From positions 992,001 to 1,056,000 of the forward strand of contig NZ_CP098812.1 of the NCBI RefSeq assembly GCF_036825535.1: 64,000 nucleotides of DNA, written 5' to 3'. Below are positions 1-8,383 of this stretch, in pieces (position 1 is the stretch's first letter; the number at the start of each line of letters is the position of its first letter). Made by a program: the position numbers and the translations under genes. The DNA comes from Parasalinivibrio latis (lineage in GTDB: Bacteria; Pseudomonadota; Gammaproteobacteria; Enterobacterales; Vibrionaceae). The notes beneath the pieces were generated by a model that saw only the letters and a program-made list of their open reading frames with translations, was not told the origin of the DNA and searched no databases.

Positions 1-350
1 GCGGAGCCTGCCATGGTTACGACAACCTGGTCGTTGATATGCTGGGCTTCGGCGTGATGAAGAAGGCGTCTAACGGCAGCCCTATCATTTTTGACGTTAC
101 CCACTCACTGCAATGCCGTGACCCGTTTGGTGCTGCGTCAGGTGGCCGTCGTGACCAGACTGTTGACCTGGCTCGTGCCGGTCTGGGTACCAAGATTGCC
201 GGTCTTTTCATCGAAGCGCACCCAACACCGGATTCAGCGCGTTGTGACGGTCCTTCTGCACTGCCGCTGGACAAGCTGGAGCCGTTCCTGAAGCAGATGA
301 AGGCACTGGACGATCTGGTTAAAAGTTTCGAAGAAATTGATATCCGTTAA
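1..350 (+). CDS. kdsA: 3-deoxy-8-phosphooctulonate synthase (KDO-8-P synthase), 3' part
   Basis: KdsA condenses phosphoenolpyruvate with arabinose 5-phosphate to make KDO-8-phosphate, a committed step of lipopolysaccharide inner-core synthesis in the cytoplasm. Only the C-terminal ~115 residues are in the window; the frame is open from base 3 and ends at TAA 348-350. Diagnostic stretches of the DAHP synthase/KDSA fold are readable: IFDVTHSLQCRD, GAASGGRRDQ, then GLFIEAHP and CDGPSALPL, all close to the family C-terminus. A strong terminator follows directly. The 5' part and any upstream operon partners lie outside the window. Identification is secure. Confidence 0.96.
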   Translation, partial: GACHGYDNLVVDMLGFGVMKKASNGSPIIFDVTHSLQCRDPFGAASGGRRDQTVDLARAGLGTKIAGLFIEAHPTPDSARCDGPSALPLDKLEPFLKQMKALDDLVKSFEEIDIR

Positions 351-370
351 TCCGGGTTTATTCTTGAAAA

Positions 371-400
371 ACGCCGACAGTTATTTGTCGGCGTTTTTTT
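371..400. terminator. Rho-independent terminator after kdsA
   Basis: A 9-bp perfect stem (371-379 with 386-394) with a 6-nt loop is followed by a run of seven T. It lies between the convergent ends of kdsA and the DeoR-family gene; an A-run on the left side means it may serve both strands. Confidence 0.85.
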
Positions 401-1169
401 ATTCAGCAATCAGGACGTCCACACCCTGGGCTTTCAGCCCTTCCAGGTAAGAGTCTGGTATCCGGCTGTCAGTCACCAGGCGGTGGATCTTTCCTGTTTC
501 CAGAATTTTGTGAAGGCTGAGTTTGCCGAATTTGCTTGAATCGGTCACCACAATTATCTCTTCGGCGGCTTCGCACATGCGGCGGTTAAGACGCGCTTCT
601 TCTTCACGGTGGGTGGTTATACCCCGAGTGAGGTGGAATCCGTCAACCCCCAGGAACAACTTGTTGAAATGAAAGCTGTCCAGCGCGCTCTCAGCCACGG
701 GCCCTCCCATAGAGAGGGATTTTCGCCTCAACTGCCCACCCGCAATAATCAGGTCCACACCTTCAGCGTCTGCCAGTGCATTTGCGACATTGAAACCTGT
801 TGTCAGCACAGTGAGGTTCTGCCTGTTAGTAAGTTGCTCTGCAATGTGGAAGGTGGTTGTTCCTGAGTCCAGAATGACGGCTTCATTCTCTTTAATGAGT
901 GAAGCGGCAATCCGTGCGATTTTATCTTTAAGCTCATTGTGCTGACGGGATTTGTCAGATATTGCGCGCTCTTTAAGGTCGGGGCTGTTGAAATAGGCGC
1001 CGCCATAGGCCCTTGTCGCCAGGCCCTGCTCTTCAAAAAAAGCCAAATCATTACGAATGGTCACCATAGAGACATTAAATTTCTGCGCAAGATCTGAAAC
1101 CTGAACGCTGCCTTCTTGTTTTAACATCTTTAAGGTTTTTTCCCGACGCTGGCTTGTACTGATCATCAT
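399..1169 (-). CDS. DeoR-family transcriptional regulator, AgaR-like
   Basis: Predicted sugar-responsive repressor. The N-terminus carries the DeoR winged helix (QRREKTLKMLKQEGSVQVSDL, then SMVTIRNDLAFFEEQG as recognition region) and the C-terminus the sugar-phosphate sensor domain (ILDSGTTT, GGQLRR, FLGVDGF, ARLNRRMCEAAEEIIVVTDSSKF). The overall resemblance is to AgaR, the repressor of N-acetylgalactosamine genes, rather than GlpR or DeoR; the RLNRRMCE and DSSKF..SLHKI stretches are typical. An upstream TTG would give 273 residues, but the tandem ATGs at 1169/1166, behind a purine-rich site, give a family-normal 256. It is divergent from the GH31 glycosidase, across a T-rich intergenic with near-repeats, so that enzyme is its likely target. 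The effector is inferred, not shown. Confidence 0.85.
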   Translation of the reverse strand: MMISTSQRREKTLKMLKQEGSVQVSDLAQKFNVSMVTIRNDLAFFEEQGLATRAYGGAYFNSPDLKERAISDKSRQHNELKDKIARIAASLIKENEAVILDSGTTTFHIAEQLTNRQNLTVLTTGFNVANALADAEGVDLIIAGGQLRRKSLSMGGPVAESALDSFHFNKLFLGVDGFHLTRGITTHREEEARLNRRMCEAAEEIIVVTDSSKFGKLSLHKILETGKIHRLVTDSRIPDSYLEGLKAQGVDVLIAE

Positions 1170-1235
1170 AGGTGCCAGTCCCTTCTTAAATTGGGTAATC
1201 AATAAATTGCTGGTAAGCAAAGGGTAAATAAATTG

Positions 1236-1416
1236 TTTTCCTTTTGGTTTGCTTTGGTAGCTTACTCTTATTGCCTTGCGGCCTGCAAATTTTGCTCTTT
1301 TTTCTCTTAATTAATTTTGTTTCATTTCCATTTGTTTCAAATATTAGCGATTAACTAAATTACTTTTCGTTAGGTTTTCTTTTCTCATTTTGTGACTTTC
1401 CTTTGGTTTCTTTTTG
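1236..1416 (+). promoter_or_regulatory. Divergent regulatory region with T-tract near-repeats, candidate AgaR-type operators
   Basis: Two near-copies of a T-tract motif lie at 1236-1257 (TTTTCC-TTTT-GGTTT-GCTTTGG) and 1396-1416 (CTTTCC-TTT-GGTTT-CTTTTTG), with a third T/C-rich tract near 1315-1345. Short T runs spaced every five to six bases are the known style of AgaR operators. The two copies sit next to the regulator start and upstream of the glycosidase start, which suggests repression with autoregulation. This is inference from pattern only. Confidence 0.4.
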
Positions 1417-1498
1417 ATTGTGTTTTTTAAAGTTAACATTTATGAAACATATAAAAACAAAGAATGTAATCCAGCTCGTTTATGTAAAGGTGGTCGAA

Positions 1499-4400
1499 AT
1501 GAGATACAGAAAACTCATGCTTTCGGTGCTCGTCAGTACAGCCATGTCAGCCGGTCATGGCGTCTACGCAGCACCTCTTGGCAATATGAATACTTCATCC
1601 TTCAGTCAGTCTGGGAATGTCTTTTCGCTGAGCACGCAACAAGGTGTGGCACTGAAGGTAAATTTCATCAACGATTCAGTCTTTCGCCTGCAGGTCAGCG
1701 GTGACGGTTCATTTACCGATGAAAAGGTTGATGCAATCAATGACCAGTGCGGCAATTTTAATTGTTCCTCTTCCGGGTTCGATCGCAATGCGCTCCCGGA
1801 TATCGTGATTAACGAACAGGCTTCACCTGTCGCGTTCAACGTTTCCGATCAGGGTGATTACCAGCTTATTAAAACGCCAGAACTGTCGCTGCGTATTTAC
1901 AAATATCCCCTGACATTTGCACTTTATAAAGCGGACAACACGACAAAGCTTTGGGAAGAAATTTCACCGATTGATTTGGGGGCTCCGGTTTCAGATTTTG
2001 ACCAAAATACCCTGAGATTTAAGCGCGGGAATGTAAAAACCGTCCAAACGCTTTCCAGTACCACAGATGAACATTTCTACGGTGGCGGCCAGCAAAATGG
2101 CGAGTTTGAATTTAAAGGGAAAATCCAGGAAGCGTCTTACTCTGGTGGTTGGGATGAATTCGACCGTCCTAATCCTGCACCAATGTACCTGTCTGACAAA
2201 GGGTATGGTGTACTTCGCAATACCTGGCGGAATGGAGCGCACGATTTCCGCGCCATCGACAGTGCTGTCAGCAGCTATAACGAAAACCGTTTGGATGCCT
2301 ACTATTTTGTTGGTGACACACTGCCTGAACTTGTTGATCGCTACACAACGCTGACAGGTAAACCTCACCTGCTGGCCCGTTGGGCTTACTACCTCGGGGA
2401 CGCTGACTGTTACGAAAACAAGGTCGGCTCATACCCATCAGGTTGGCCGACAGAACCCGGTGTTACCATGGATGTGGTTAACCAGGTTGCAACCCCATAC
2501 AAAAACCACAATATGCCCCTTGGCTGGATCCTGCCCAATGACGGGTACGGGTGCGGCTATTCAGATTTAGAAAATGTGGTTAATTCACTTGACGGGTTGG
2601 GTATTAAAACAGGCCTGTGGACACAGCGCCAACTCGATAAAATTGCTACTGAAGTCCAACAGGGTGTACGGGTCTATAAACTTGATGTGGCGTGGACGGG
2701 GCCGGGTTACCTTTATTCATTGGCTGCAAACCGTGATGCGCACAAAGGGCTGGTTGACCATTCAGATACCCGTGGCTTTGTGTGGACAGTCATGGGGTGG
2801 GCCGGGACACAACGCTATTCTGTTGCCTGGACCGGTGACCAGTACACCAGTTGGGACTACATTCGCTGGCATATCCCGACCTTTATCGGTTCTGGCCTTT
2901 CCGGGCAGGCTTACGCATCTTCTGATGTGAACGGTATTTTCGGCAGCGGTTCCGAAACCTATACCCGTGATGTCCAGTTCAAGGCGTTTACACCTGTTTT
3001 GATTGCGATGTCCGGCTGGAACAACCAGGAGCGCAAACATGCGTGGTGGCATGATGACGGTCTGAATGGCAAGAAATACCGCGACATCAACCGCCAGTAC
3101 CTGATGCTCAAATCGAGCCTGATGCCATACATGTACAACTATGCCTATCAGGCGGATCAAACCGGTTCACCGATCATTCGAGCAATGACCTGGGAGTTTC
3201 CGGATGACCCGGTACTGAAAGACGAGACCTACAAACACCAGTATATGTACGGTGAGTCCTTGCTGGTGGCACCGGTTTACACACCTATGTCCCAGAACAA
3301 CGGTTGGTATGAAGACCTCTACCTGCCCGAAGGTGACTGGGTTGATTTCTGGGATGGTACTTTAACCCGTTCTCCGTCTGGCGGCATGGTGCTTGGCCAC
3401 TACCCGATTGATATTGACCGTATCCCGGTGTTGGTTAAAGCAGGTGCGATCATTCCGCGTTATAAAGGCGCGAGGTCTGATGCCCTTCAGGACAAAAGCC
3501 ACCTGATTATGCAGCTTGTCCCTTCCGGTGATTCTGAGTTTACCCTGTTTGAAGATGACGGTGAGAGCCGGGCTTACAAAGAACAGAATGCCTTTGCTGA
3601 AACCCGCCTTGCCATGAGTGCGCCGCCACTGGGCACGGTAGGCGATATCGAAGTTACTGTTGACCCAGCCGTTGTGCATGCTTCTTACAACGGGCAGGTT
3701 AACCAGCGCAGCTATGAATTAGAAGTTGCCACGCGTCTTGCTCCGCTGGCAGTTACCCTTGATGGCCGGTCTGTCCAGCAAGTGACATCTGTGCAGGACT
3801 TTGCTGCAGCGACAGAAGCCTGGTTCTTTGACAGCAGCCTCCGTCAGGGTGTTATCCGGATTAAAACCGGGAAACAACCTGTATCCAGCCAAACCCGGTT
3901 CTACATCAATATGGATGAAGGGGCCTCCTACCCTGAGACACAACCTTACCCAACGCCGGCATACCTGACGGATTTTGACAAGAGTAAGGTCAAAGTCGTT
4001 GAAGCGCCGCCGTCACAGAACGGTGAGGAGTTTGCCAATGCCATTGATGGTGACACGTCGACCCGTTACCACTCTCCATGGTACCCGGATGATGCCAGTG
4101 AGCAGGCGCCGCAGCAGTTCGTTCTGGATCTTGGTGAAGATTACAACGTGAGTGGTTTTACTTACCTGCCTCGGCCTGATGCTGGGAACGGTACGATTAC
4201 GGAATACAAGATTTACCTGTCTGAGACCAATGGAAACTGGGGCGATCCGGTTGCCGAAGGGAACTGGGCGCAAAATGCCGATCTTAAAATCGTCAACTTT
4301 ACACCCGAGAAAGCGCGCTTCCTGAAATTTATTGCCGTCTCAGGTGTAGGCAATTTCGTTTCGGCTCAGGAGTTTGACGTTATCGCTGAGGAAATCACTA

Positions 4401-6139
4401 TTCCTCAAAAAACCGTACCAGTAACCCTTGATGTTGCACGGGTAGCCGGCAGGGTAGAGCAGGACCAGTCTGTCAATCAAACGGCTATGTCTATGAACGG
4501 CCTTGGCTTCAGCGCTGGGCTGGGGACAGAAGCACCGTCTGAGATTTCTGTTGGGTTGGATGGCAAGTGGACCGGGTTTAAAGCTGATGTTGGTATCGAT
4601 GACAGCTGCAAGGTTGCCGGAAACCACGTGCTGGCACAGATATTTGCTGACGGCGTAAAAGTGTGGGAATACGACCTTGAAGGCCCGACGGTCGTGAAAC
4701 CTGACCTTGAGATCCTGGGAATACGCAAACTGGAGTTCAAGGCGGTCAACAATGACAGCCAGACAGCAGGAGACTGTGTTAACTGGGCCAATATCCGGGT
4801 AACCGGTCCAGAGTCGGCGAACTTCAATGAGTTTGATTTTACAAAGTCGAGCTTCATTGTCCGCCCTGCCGAACAGAGCGGGTATGAAATCGAAAAGGCT
4901 TTTGACGGTAATGTCTCTTCGATGTACCACTCTCCATGGAACCCTTCCTCAGATGCAGAACGTGCACCACAGATGTTCGAAATGGACATGGGAGATGATT
5001 TCATTGTTTCAGCCTTTACCTACCAGGCAAGACTGGGTGCAGGGAATGGGGCAATCGGGGATTACCGTTTGTCACTGTCAATAGATGGCCAGAACTGGAG
5101 AGTAATCTCTTCTGGCACCTTTGAAAAACGTGATGGTATACAACAGGTTGTCATTAACGATGAAGCGGCCCGGTTCATTCGTTTTGAGGCCCTGACAGGC
5201 AGTGGCAATTTCGTGTCTGCGGCTGAGTTCGACATCATTGCCAAGAAGCAAATCAGCTCAGGTCAGCAAGTGATCCCTCAGTCTCAGTTGGCGTTTGTTG
5301 AAAAACCCAGGTACCAGCCAGGGGAAGGCATTGAGAAAGCCTTCGATGGCGATCCGGCAACCATGTACCACTCCCCATGGTTCCCGAGTTCTGATGACGA
5401 AAGGGCACCACAGTCGTTTTCTGTGTACCTCGGCGGGCAATATGACGTAACCGGTTTCAGCTATCAGGCACGAGCGGGTGCCGGTAATGGTGCAGTAGGT
5501 GATTACACTGTATCTGTTTCCAACGATGGTCTGATCTGGCAGCAGATTTCTTCTGGTACGTTTGCACGCATTGATACCGTGCAGTTTGTACAGGTGCCAG
5601 CGACATCTGCGAAGTTCCTTAAAGTGAATGCACTGAACGGTGTGGGTGACTTCATATCGATTGCTGAGTTCAATGTGTATGGCAACCCTGCGGCAGCAGT
5701 GTCACAACCACCGAGTGATTTTACCAAGGCCAATGCGGTGTTTACTGAGACCCCTGCGTTCCAGCCGGGCTCCGGAATTGAAAAGGCCTTTGACGGTGAT
5801 GTGTCCACCATGTACCACTCACCCTGGTACCCGCAAAGTGATGCTGAGAAAGCACCACAGCACTTTGTCGTGGACCTGGGTGAACGCATGAGTGTCAGTG
5901 AGCTTCATTATCAGGCCAGGGTTGGTGCTGGAAATGGTGCGATCGGTGACTACAAAGTCAGCCTGTCGTTGGATGGCAATAGCTGGACGGATGCTGTTTC
6001 AGGTACTTTCCAGCGTCATGACAGTTTGCAAAAAGTGGGATTTATACCGACCGATGCGCGTTACGTCAGGTTTGATGCATTAAGCGGAGCAGGAGATTGG
6101 GTATCTGCGGCTGAGTTCGATATTTATGCTCGCCGGTGA
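1499..6139 (+). CDS. Secreted GH31 glycosidase with four CBM32 modules, probable alpha-N-acetylgalactosaminidase
   Basis: Large exported glycoside hydrolase of family 31 (1546 residues). ATG 1499 is chosen over the upstream TTG because it has AAAGGTGG five bases ahead and opens a signal peptide ending near VYA-AP. Order: N-terminal beta domain (~30-270), catalytic barrel (~275-580) with nucleophile candidate Asp396 in YKLDVAWTG and acid/base candidate Asp447 in WTGDQ, C-terminal beta domains (~580-815), discoidin/CBM32 (~821-965), an NPCBM-like module (~971-1105), then three more CBM32 (~1108-1248, 1261-1395, 1406-1546). Each CBM32 repeats the signature YHSPW.P. The WTGDQ..SWDYIRWHIPT..GSGLSG segment resembles the GalNAc-specific subfamily (GH31_18), and the AgaR-like neighbour agrees. 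Substrate is inferred: terminal alpha-GalNAc on mucin-type or animal glycans. An alpha-galactosidase or alpha-glucosidase is the alternative. Confidence 0.85.
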   Translation: MRYRKLMLSVLVSTAMSAGHGVYAAPLGNMNTSSFSQSGNVFSLSTQQGVALKVNFINDSVFRLQVSGDGSFTDEKVDAINDQCGNFNCSSSGFDRNALPDIVINEQASPVAFNVSDQGDYQLIKTPELSLRIYKYPLTFALYKADNTTKLWEEISPIDLGAPVSDFDQNTLRFKRGNVKTVQTLSSTTDEHFYGGGQQNGEFEFKGKIQEASYSGGWDEFDRPNPAPMYLSDKGYGVLRNTWRNGAHDFRAIDSAVSSYNENRLDAYYFVGDTLPELVDRYTTLTGKPHLLARWAYYLGDADCYENKVGSYPSGWPTEPGVTMDVVNQVATPYKNHNMPLGWILPNDGYGCGYSDLENVVNSLDGLGIKTGLWTQRQLDKIATEVQQGVRVYKLDVAWTGPGYLYSLAANRDAHKGLVDHSDTRGFVWTVMGWAGTQRYSVAWTGDQYTSWDYIRWHIPTFIGSGLSGQAYASSDVNGIFGSGSETYTRDVQFKAFTPVLIAMSGWNNQERKHAWWHDDGLNGKKYRDINRQYLMLKSSLMPYMYNYAYQADQTGSPIIRAMTWEFPDDPVLKDETYKHQYMYGESLLVAPVYTPMSQNNGWYEDLYLPEGDWVDFWDGTLTRSPSGGMVLGHYPIDIDRIPVLVKAGAIIPRYKGARSDALQDKSHLIMQLVPSGDSEFTLFEDDGESRAYKEQNAFAETRLAMSAPPLGTVGDIEVTVDPAVVHASYNGQVNQRSYELEVATRLAPLAVTLDGRSVQQVTSVQDFAAATEAWFFDSSLRQGVIRIKTGKQPVSSQTRFYINMDEGASYPETQPYPTPAYLTDFDKSKVKVVEAPPSQNGEEFANAIDGDTSTRYHSPWYPDDASEQAPQQFVLDLGEDYNVSGFTYLPRPDAGNGTITEYKIYLSETNGNWGDPVAEGNWAQNADLKIVNFTPEKARFLKFIAVSGVGNFVSAQEFDVIAEEITIPQKTVPVTLDVARVAGRVEQDQSVNQTAMSMNGLGFSAGLGTEAPSEISVGLDGKWTGFKADVGIDDSCKVAGNHVLAQIFADGVKVWEYDLEGPTVVKPDLEILGIRKLEFKAVNNDSQTAGDCVNWANIRVTGPESANFNEFDFTKSSFIVRPAEQSGYEIEKAFDGNVSSMYHSPWNPSSDAERAPQMFEMDMGDDFIVSAFTYQARLGAGNGAIGDYRLSLSIDGQNWRVISSGTFEKRDGIQQVVINDEAARFIRFEALTGSGNFVSAAEFDIIAKKQISSGQQVIPQSQLAFVEKPRYQPGEGIEKAFDGDPATMYHSPWFPSSDDERAPQSFSVYLGGQYDVTGFSYQARAGAGNGAVGDYTVSVSNDGLIWQQISSGTFARIDTVQFVQVPATSAKFLKVNALNGVGDFISIAEFNVYGNPAAAVSQPPSDFTKANAVFTETPAFQPGSGIEKAFDGDVSTMYHSPWYPQSDAEKAPQHFVVDLGERMSVSELHYQARVGAGNGAIGDYKVSLSLDGNSWTDAVSGTFQRHDSLQKVGFIPTDARYVRFDALSGAGDWVSAAEFDIYARR

Positions 6140-6183
6140 GGCTCGCTGTGACCAATATTAAAACGTCAGTTGGTCAATAAACC

Positions 6184-6213
6184 ACTCCCGCCATTACGGC
6201 GGGAGTTTCTTTT
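6184..6213 (+). terminator. Rho-independent terminator after GH31 gene
   Basis: Perfect 9-bp stem (6184-6192 with 6198-6206), 5-nt loop, then TTCTTTTTT. It ends the glycosidase transcript and abuts the stop of the opposing chemoreceptor gene. Confidence 0.85.
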
Positions 6214-8097
6214 TTATAACCGGAACTGGTTAATCTCGCTTTGCAGCTGACGCGACAGGTCGGAAAGCTCTCCGGCCTGCTGAGCGGCTTCATTGGCTTC
6301 CGTTGCCAGCAGATCAGATACATCCCGAATACCATCTGTGTTGCGGGTGATTTCCTGGGTCACCAGAGACTGCTGCTCGGCTGCTGAGGCTATTTGGGTA
6401 GCCATGTCGCTGATGCTGGTAACCGCTACATTGATCTGGTTCAGGCTTGCTGCCGCCATATTGGCATCATCGACACTGGTACCAGCCAGGTTGCGGCTGT
6501 CATCCATAATACGAACTGCGTTTTCTGTTGTTGCCTGCAGGGTTTCAATCATCGACTGGATTTCTTGCGTTGAAGCATGGGTACGCTGGCTCAGTACCCG
6601 GACCTCGTCGGCTACAACAGCGAATCCACGGCCCTGTTCACCGGCACGGGCTGCTTCGATAGCTGCATTGAGTGCCAGCAGGTTAGTCTGCTCAGCGATA
6701 TCCCGGATTGTTGCCAGAATGGAACTGATATTCTGGGAATGCTGGTTGAGTTCAGCAATAACACCGGTAGCATTTTCCACTTCGCAAGAAAGGTTGCTGA
6801 TAGACTGCTGGCTGTTGCTGACCTGGGCGGCGCCATGAGATGCGCATCCAACAGCCTCTTCTGCCTGTTTTGCTGTGTTTTCTGCATTGCCGGCGATTTC
6901 CTGGGTGGCCGCTGCCATTTCATTGATGGCAGTGGCAACCATATTGATTTCATCCTGCTGCCGGTTGATACGCTCCTGGCGCCCGGTGGCCTGACCCGCA
7001 GTGATTTTTGCCTGCCCATCCAGGTTGTCTGCGACATCGCGCAGGCGGCTTACCATCGCGTGCATATTACCCACGAAAGTATTGAAGTTTTGCGCCAGCT
7101 TGCCGACTTCATCGTCACTGTTGGGTGTGATGCGTTGGGTAAGGTCTCCCTCGCCGTTAGCAATGTCTTCGAGAGCATCTGAAACACGAATAAGATCACG
7201 GAACAAGTATGACACCAGCCATGCTAGGGTAGCGACCAGAACCAGGGTCACAACAGCAGAGGTGGCGAGTAAACCAAACAAGAGCTCAGAATGGGAGCTG
7301 AATTCTGTTTCGTAGTCCATCTCTACACCAAGCAGCCAGTCTGTGCCTTCCACCGGGGCAAAATAGTAGAGCTTGTCTACGCCATCCCGTTGTTTGACTG
7401 AAAATGCGTGGTTGCGAGTGATGTCATTGATAGCCGAGGTGCTTAGGTTACTGTTGTACCGGGTCAGCATCTTGTTGGTGCTGTCCTGGTCTGGGTGCGC
7501 AACTACCATTCCGTCGCGGGTGACCATCATAGCAAAGGCATTGTGCCCGGCATCCAGGCTGATGACGTCATTGATCAGCTGATCAATGAGTACGTCTGCG
7601 CCGATCACACCAACAACCCGGCCATTCTCAATAACCGGCTCGGCAATGGTTACCAGCATGGCATTGGTAATCGCATCACGGTACGCATCTGTAATTACCT
7701 GTTTGCGGGCTGATGCAGCCTGCTGGTACCAGGGACGCTGGCGAGGATCATAATCTGCACGGTTTCTTTCAGGGTGTGAGCGGTACATTCTGCCATCGGC
7801 TGTACCGTAGTAAATATCATCGAAACCGGCGGACAGACGGGCTTGCTGAAGGTGGGGAACGATAGTGGCGGTATCAGAGGTGTACCCGCGCATGGCATTG
7901 GTGATTTCTGCGCGAATCGCGATCCAGTCTGTCACACCTGCTGCGGCAGTATCTACCAGACTGTGTGTACGGGCCGTCAGGCCGTTAAGCGTTTGCTTAT
8001 TGAGCTGTTGTGCTGCGAGCGTCGTAAGAAGTGCGGCCATAAGCACAACGCCCACTGCAGCTGAAGCAATGAGTTTCTGTTTTAAGGTCAGTTTCAT
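6214..8097 (-). CDS. Methyl-accepting chemotaxis protein with dCache sensor
   Basis: Membrane chemoreceptor of 627 residues that signals to CheW/CheA. It has an N-terminal membrane anchor (~10-30), a periplasmic dCache domain (~35-275), a second span (~280-305), HAMP (~305-360; GEGDLTQRI) and a long cytoplasmic coiled coil with the hairpin tip IAEQTNLLALNAAIEAARAG. In the membrane-distal Cache half, the residues Y..RQRPWYQQA, DAYRDA and IGADV follow the pattern described for amino-acid-binding dCache_1 sensors (Tyr, Arg, Trp-Tyr, Tyr, Asp). An amino-acid ligand is therefore plausible but inferred. There is no C-terminal NWETF-type CheR/CheB tether. It stands alone between the glycosidase and a divergent MetJ-controlled transporter. 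Confidence 0.93.
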   Translation of the reverse strand: MKLTLKQKLIASAAVGVVLMAALLTTLAAQQLNKQTLNGLTARTHSLVDTAAAGVTDWIAIRAEITNAMRGYTSDTATIVPHLQQARLSAGFDDIYYGTADGRMYRSHPERNRADYDPRQRPWYQQAASARKQVITDAYRDAITNAMLVTIAEPVIENGRVVGVIGADVLIDQLINDVISLDAGHNAFAMMVTRDGMVVAHPDQDSTNKMLTRYNSNLSTSAINDITRNHAFSVKQRDGVDKLYYFAPVEGTDWLLGVEMDYETEFSSHSELLFGLLATSAVVTLVLVATLAWLVSYLFRDLIRVSDALEDIANGEGDLTQRITPNSDDEVGKLAQNFNTFVGNMHAMVSRLRDVADNLDGQAKITAGQATGRQERINRQQDEINMVATAINEMAAATQEIAGNAENTAKQAEEAVGCASHGAAQVSNSQQSISNLSCEVENATGVIAELNQHSQNISSILATIRDIAEQTNLLALNAAIEAARAGEQGRGFAVVADEVRVLSQRTHASTQEIQSMIETLQATTENAVRIMDDSRNLAGTSVDDANMAAASLNQINVAVTSISDMATQIASAAEQQSLVTQEITRNTDGIRDVSDLLATEANEAAQQAGELSDLSRQLQSEINQFRL

Positions 8098-8288
8098 GGA
8101 GATGATGCAGTCTGAGTGAGTAGGGGCAGGATTCTAATGGCCCTGTAACCAAAAATATGTGTCTTAGATCAGAAAAATATCGCCTAATTTCAATGTGCTA
8201 AGTCATATTTCTGACGCGCAGTGTCAATCATTTGTTGTGATGCATCGCAAAATCATGAATTCAATAAAATTTCAATATTTTTCCATCT

Positions 8289-8312
8289 GGATGTTTAGAC
8301 GTCTAGATGTTG
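8289..8312 (+). promoter_or_regulatory. MetJ operator (three tandem met boxes)
   Basis: Three in-phase 8-mers, GGATGTTT, AGACGTCT and AGATGTTG. The middle one is identical to the MetJ met-box consensus, and MetJ needs at least two adjacent boxes. The array lies 71 bp upstream of the NhaC-type transporter start, so that gene should be repressed when S-adenosylmethionine is plentiful. Confidence 0.8.
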
Positions 8313-8383
8313 ACGAATTCTTTGATTCGCTTTAGTCTTGGCTCGTTCAAACCAGAATAACGACGAAGAGCCAGATAAACATA

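Noticed and set aside
1418..1498. N-terminal extension of the GH31 protein from TTG
   Set aside because: The extension places charged residues before the signal peptide; ATG 1499 has a good ribosome site and gives a normal signal sequence.
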